The notes under the pieces were generated by a model. That model was not told the DNA's origin. It worked only from the letters and a program-made list of their open reading frames with translations, and did not search any database. 64,000 bases of DNA, taken from positions 52,159,810 to 52,223,809 of the forward strand of contig OX457024.1 in assembly GCA_949752745.1 (NCBI GenBank). Direction: 5' to 3'. The stretch is from Protula sp. h YS-2021. Taxonomy: Eukaryota > Annelida > Polychaeta > Sabellida > Serpulidae. Shown in pieces: positions 60,056 to 64,000 of the stretch. Every line of letters starts with the position of its first letter. Position 1 is the first letter of the stretch. Made by a program: the position numbers and the translations under genes.

Positions 60056-62428
60056 CAGTGTTGCCACGCCCTTTTAAGGTAAAAGCAGGAAGCTGTCCTG
60101 CCAAAAGCAGGACGATTTTTTTCAAAAAAGCAGGACAAAAGCAGGACACAATCTTTTAGTTTAAAAAGTGACTTTACTCGATATAAACACGTATGGGCAG
60201 CGCCAGGACATGAAGGTAAACTGCATTTAATTCTGGAGTTCAAAAATTAAAACTTTACTTACAATTTTCATGACAACGAGATTGCAAAGGTCAAAAATAG
60301 TTAAAATCGATAACCATAATAATTTCTTTGGTTTTTCGCCAAAAAATTCGCCGATTTTTTGCCAATCACTAAACATTCATAGCCAGTTATGTAATATTGA
60401 TTACTACCGTTACTTACAGTTTCAAGACAGGAATACTATTTTACTGGGGTTAGTTCAGAATTTATGAAATCTCATTTTTTAGATTTTCGCCAAAATTTTC
60501 GCCAATTTTTGGCCAATCACCAAAAATTGTACCAGCACAGGTACGTTGGAAAGTCTGCAAATTTTACTTAAAATTTCAAGACTTGGACCATTTTCCTGGA
60601 CACCGTCAAGATTTTACCGAAAATTTGTTGGGTTTTCGCCATAATAAGTAATAGCCAGATAGGTAGCAACGCCTCCTTCCTTCATCTAAAATTTCAAGAC
60701 AGTATGATTATTTTCCAGCAGTTAGTTAAGATTTTACTTTAAAATTGTGTTTTTTTGCCAGAAATTTCGCCAATTTTTGACCAATCACCAAAAAAAAAAA
60801 AAAAAAAAAGTAACAGCCAGATAGGTAGAAACGCTTGCTATTCTCACTTAAAATTTCAAGACAATAAGATTACTTTCCTAGAAGTAGTTAAGATTTGAAA
60901 ACAAAATTTCGTTTTTCGACTATTTTTTTGCCAATTTTTGCCAAATCGCCATAAAAAAAAAAAAAAAAAAGGTACAGCCAGGAAGGTGGTAGCTCCTCCG
61001 ACCTTACTTAAAATCTGAAGACAGTAGATTGTTTTCCAGCCGTTAGTTAAGATTTTACTTACATTTATGGTGTTTCGCCAAAATTTTCGCCAATGTTTGG
61101 TGATTCACCAATAAAAGCAATACCTGGCTCGGTAGTATCTCCTACTACCTTTACTTTAAATTTCTACACAGTAACACTATTTTCCAGCAGTTAGTTAGGA
61201 TTTTTACTTAATTTTATTTTCGACAAAATTTTTGGCCAATCACCAAAAAAAGTAATGCCCTGGGAAGGAGTAACGCCTGCTACCTTCACTTAAAATTTCA
61301 AGACAGTAACATTACTTTTCTTGAAATGGTCAGGATTTTGCGCAAAAATTGGTTTTTCGCCAATATTTTCGCTAATATTTGGCGAATCGCCACAAACGTT
61401 ATAGCCATATAGGTGGTAACTCCTGCTACCTTCACTTTAAATTCCTACATAGCAGGCCTATTTTTCTCCAGTTAGTTAAGATTTGACTAAATTTTTGTTG
61501 CTTTTCGCTACAAGCTTCGCCAATGTTTGGTCAATCACCAAGAAAGTAATAGCCAGGTAGGCAGTACCTCCGGCTACCTTCATTTTAAATGTCAACACAG
61601 TAAGACTATTTTCCAGCAGTTAGTTAAGATTTTACTGTATTTTTTTCGCCAAAATCTGCACCAATTTTTGGCCACTCACCACAAAAGTAATAGCCAGGTA
61701 GGTAGTAACGCCTGGTACCTTCACTTAAAATTTAAAGACAGTAAGATTACTTTCCTGGAAATGGTTGAGACCTTACGAAAATATTCGCCAATATTTTCGA
61801 CAATTTTTGGCGAATCGCTAAAAAAGTTACAGCCAGGTATGTGGTCACTCCTGCTACCTTCACATTAAATTCCAACACGACAAGACTATTTTTCAGCAGT
61901 TAGTAAAGATTTTACAGAAGATTTCCGCCAGTTATTGGCCAATCACCAAAAAAAAAAAAGTAATAGCTAGGTAGTAGAAAAGCCCGCTAACTTTCAAAAC
62001 AGTAAGATTAGTTTCCTAGAAGAAAGAAGCTGGGGCTAAAAAAAAAACAATAAAGAACGCTTGTAGAAAAAAAGGTACGTTTTGAGGCAAAAAAAAAAAA
62101 AAAAAAGAACGATGCGAAAATAAAGACTAAATCTTAAAAAAAAGAACGATCCGGCAACCCTGCTAATAATCAAGTTCTGTACCAACATCGAAAAATCTAG
62201 GTAGAGGCGCCAAAGGCGCCAAAAAATCTTATCTTGAACTAAATAACGAATTATTCGGTTATAAAAGCAGAACAAAAGCTGGACGAGATTTCACAATTTT
62301 GTTAAAAGCAGGACAAAAGCAGGACATTTGCCCTTTTTAGCTCCAAAAGCAGGACAAAAGCAGGACGTTTTCCAAAAATGCGAAAAAAGCAGGACATCTG
62401 CAAAAAGCAGGACGGTGTGGCGACACTG
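60056..62428. mobile_element. Non-autonomous TIR element with satellite interior, 6-bp TSD
   Basis: 2373 bp. Left end CAGTGTTGCCACGCC; right end GGTGTGGCGACACTG, its inverted match with few differences. Flanked by CAAGTG (60050-60055 and 62429-62434); other copies of the host SINE have a single CAAGTG there. Subterminal zones repeat AAAAGCAGGAC; the interior (60240-62010) is the ~140-bp tandem family also in intron 10. No transposase. Termini look hAT-like. Confidence 0.85.
60240..62010. repeat. ~140-150-bp tandem array inside the TIR element
   Basis: Units with AATAGCCAGGTAGGTAGTAA, 'aaaatttcaagacagtaaga', 'gcagttagttaagatttta' and TTTTCGCCAATTTTTGGCCA. The spacing measured between 61548 and 61690 is 142 bp. 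Same family as 24890-27320. Confidence 0.85.
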
Positions 62429-62587
62429 CAAGTGGGAAAAAAAGAAGGAAGAATGAAGAAATAGTAAAAGAAGAGTTAGAAAGAAAGAAATTCCGATTAG
62501 TCGCCTCTTACGCCATGCACGGAACAGGACACAGTGGGTGTCTTCTTAAGATTCCCCTAATCCCACAGTCGGATAACACTGGATGAT

Positions 62588-62760
62588 GTTCATGTTAAGT
62601 TTCCTCTTCTTGGTCCCAAAGGATGGTGTCATGATGCGTGGTCCGTGGGCTTCCCAACCTATGAGGGCTGTCTCTGCTGTTTTGGAAAGCATTAATGCCA
62701 CCCCATTAGAAAGCTGCTGGTGGGGTATGAGTCTTAACCCAAAAAATTGTTATATCATGC
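62588..62760 (-). pseudogene. RTE-type LINE, endonuclease piece beyond the nested insertion
   Basis: The minus strand reads GVALMLSKTAETALIGWEAH and RIMTPSFGTKKRK, then LNMNIIQCY, endonuclease motifs that directly precede the part ending at 59975 once the SINE and its guest are removed. Confidence 0.8.
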
Positions 62761-62854
62761 ACATCAGTCCTAAATAAAATGCGATTAAGCGCTACATATA
62801 CAATCTTTGCGGACATGTATTGGGTGTTGTCGCACATAACTGTATCAAAACCTT

Positions 62855-63066
62855 CAAATCTCAGCTGATTTGAAGTGGAAACAGCATATTTGGAATACTG
62901 TGAACAAAAACAGAATCGATCTTGGCCTGTTGCGCCTTACCTTGAAACTTCTTCCACAGGATTGCCGTACAACAGCCTGCACATCCCTAGTCGGATTCAT
63001 ACTAGAGTATGATAATATCAACTGGGATCCGTACATCCAACAAGACATCTGTTGTTTGGAGAATGG
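62855..63066 (+). pseudogene. CR1/L2-like LINE, RT C-terminal fragment
   Basis: SADLKWKQHIWNTVNKNRID, LGLLRLTLKLLPQDC and ACTSLVGFILEYDNINWDPY fit the 'DL.W..HI....KA...LGFLRR' to 'LVRP.LEYA..VWDPY' segment common after RT in these LINEs. Only about 70 codons; different clade and strand from the neighbouring RTE LINE. Confidence 0.75.
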
Positions 63067-63069
63067 AGT

Positions 63070-63460
63070 CTAAAGAAACTCCTCCGAGGTGAACTCCCCC
63101 AAGGCGAACCCCCCGCGGTGATTACGCCCTGTTGGAGAAGTCCCCTATTATCATATGTTGTAAATCTATTTAATTTCATTAATTATCTTTGAACAATAAG
63201 ACACAGGATAACTGTCATTAATATTTATTCACTCCAAATTCTCAAATAAATCATGAAAATTCTCAAAAAATCATATTTTAAAAGTACATAAATGACAAGG
63301 AATAAATTTTAATCTTTTCATTACATTGCACAAATCACAATTCGTCAAGAGGTTAATTGCAAATACGAATACCTTTTAATTGTGTTGATTACGAATTTTA
63401 ATTACTATGCTACTGAACAAAGTGAGTTAAAATCCAAACTACAATTCCTTTTACAACACA
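63070..63460. other. Unassigned
   Basis: AT-rich sequence between two transposon remnants. Nothing recognised. Confidence 0.3.
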
Positions 63461-63465
63461 ATGCT

Positions 63466-63870
63466 CTACGAAATTATACGTGAGAACTCCAAAATCGGCT
63501 GACTGTCAAAATCAGCTACGGCCGATTTGATGCGTTCGGTAATCTCTCTGTAAGCACGTTTCTGCCTCACTGCTCCTATCCACCCATTTCCCATGCAATG
63601 ACAGCATTGGTCATGGCTTGTTCTTTCACCGATAAACCAATGAAGGGCTGTGACAGCAAACAGCGGCTTTCGATGAAAACCCTCGCAGCGGTTGTTCGTT
63701 CTCCGCATGTGGTCGTCGCCTCTGTCAAGCAGATTCGAAACTCGATGAGGAAACCAGGGCTCGGCTCGAGTTCGGTGGCGCGGACGACCGATGTAATTAT
63801 CTGCGAAATAGTCGATTACGGGTGATAACGACTCGAAAATTAAATCCTGAAGTGCTTCAAATGCAGGCAC
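63466..63870 (-). pseudogene. MULE-type transposase C-terminal fragment
   Basis: 134 codons open. VIDYFADNYIGRPRHRTRAE and MRRTNNRCEGFHRK match the 'YF...YIG' and 'RTNN..EGWH..F' segments of MULE transposases that carry FLYWCH fingers in animals; the end KRAYREITERIKSAV also fits. The part between looks shifted. The catalytic core would lie beyond the right window edge. Confidence 0.6.
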
Positions 63871-64000
63871 AACTTGATAGGTACAAACGCTAATGCTGGT
63901 ATCACTGGTGTAAACACCCGTATATCTTCGTCGGTGGCGTAATAATTCTGCAGGCTTTCGGGCTGCACTTTACGATATGCGTTCTGGGATACGTGATAAA

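Larger units (their letters stand above)
59976..62572 (-). mobile_element. SINE (TTTAACGTCCCGTT family, copy 4) inserted in the LINE
   Basis: SINE parts are 59976-60055 and 62435-62572. They are flanked in the LINE by a 15-bp duplication, ATAACACTGAATGAT (59961-59975) and ATAACACTGGATGAT (62573-62587), one mismatch. The tail (TTTG)n on the left confirms minus orientation. It is split by the element at 60056-62428. Confidence 0.85.

Overview
The window looks like nuclear DNA from a repeat-rich invertebrate, probably a mollusc or another lophotrochozoan. Coding sequence lies in short exons with canonical GT/AG borders. The rest is tandem repeats, tRNA-derived SINEs, LINE fragments, a DIRS-type element, a BEL/Pao remnant and non-autonomous DNA transposons. 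There are no bacterial operons, rRNA genes or CRISPR arrays. The taxonomic call is inference from repeat style, not from a search.

The main gene is on the minus strand and covers almost the whole window (56503 down to 7629). I assembled 18 exons whose phases agree at every junction. They encode at least 745-753 residues: a proline-rich N-terminus, cysteine-type leucine-rich repeats, the PP...AI linker usual between LRRs and Roc, a Roc-like segment that has lost its P-loop and NKxD-type motifs, and a COR domain ending in a stop codon. I read it as an LRR-Roc-COR (ROCO family) protein, probably a pseudo-GTPase. The true 5' end is unresolved.

Layout. 1-7300: 3' flank, with ends of TIR elements, a 51-bp satellite and a 3.9-kb satellite of 48-bp units. 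7629-12967: exons 18-14. 13009-14430: a 33-bp satellite reading in frame into exon 14. 15465-22496: a DIRS-like retroelement with inverted terminal repeats, an internal complementary region, RT/RNase H, a truncated tyrosine recombinase and inserted SINEs. 22970-31018: exons 13-9, separated by arrays of about 140-155 bp and others. 31020-35480: diverged arrays and a recent 246-bp triplication. 35489-39347: exons 8-5, with a 21-bp satellite in intron 7. 39350-50190 (intron 4): a Jockey-type LINE fragment, 51-bp satellites, an AT-rich transposon with 8-bp target duplication, and a BEL/Pao integrase remnant. 50194-56503: exons 4-1, with a second copy of the AT-rich transposon inserted into its own family. 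57720-62750: an RTE-type LINE carrying a SINE that itself carries a TIR element (three nested layers). 62855-63870: a CR1/L2-like LINE piece and a MULE-type transposase remnant.

Most long open frames are by-products of satellites whose unit is a multiple of three (21, 33, 48, 51 bp) and lacks stops. No autonomous element appears intact. The mobile and satellite DNA sits mainly in introns of the one host gene.
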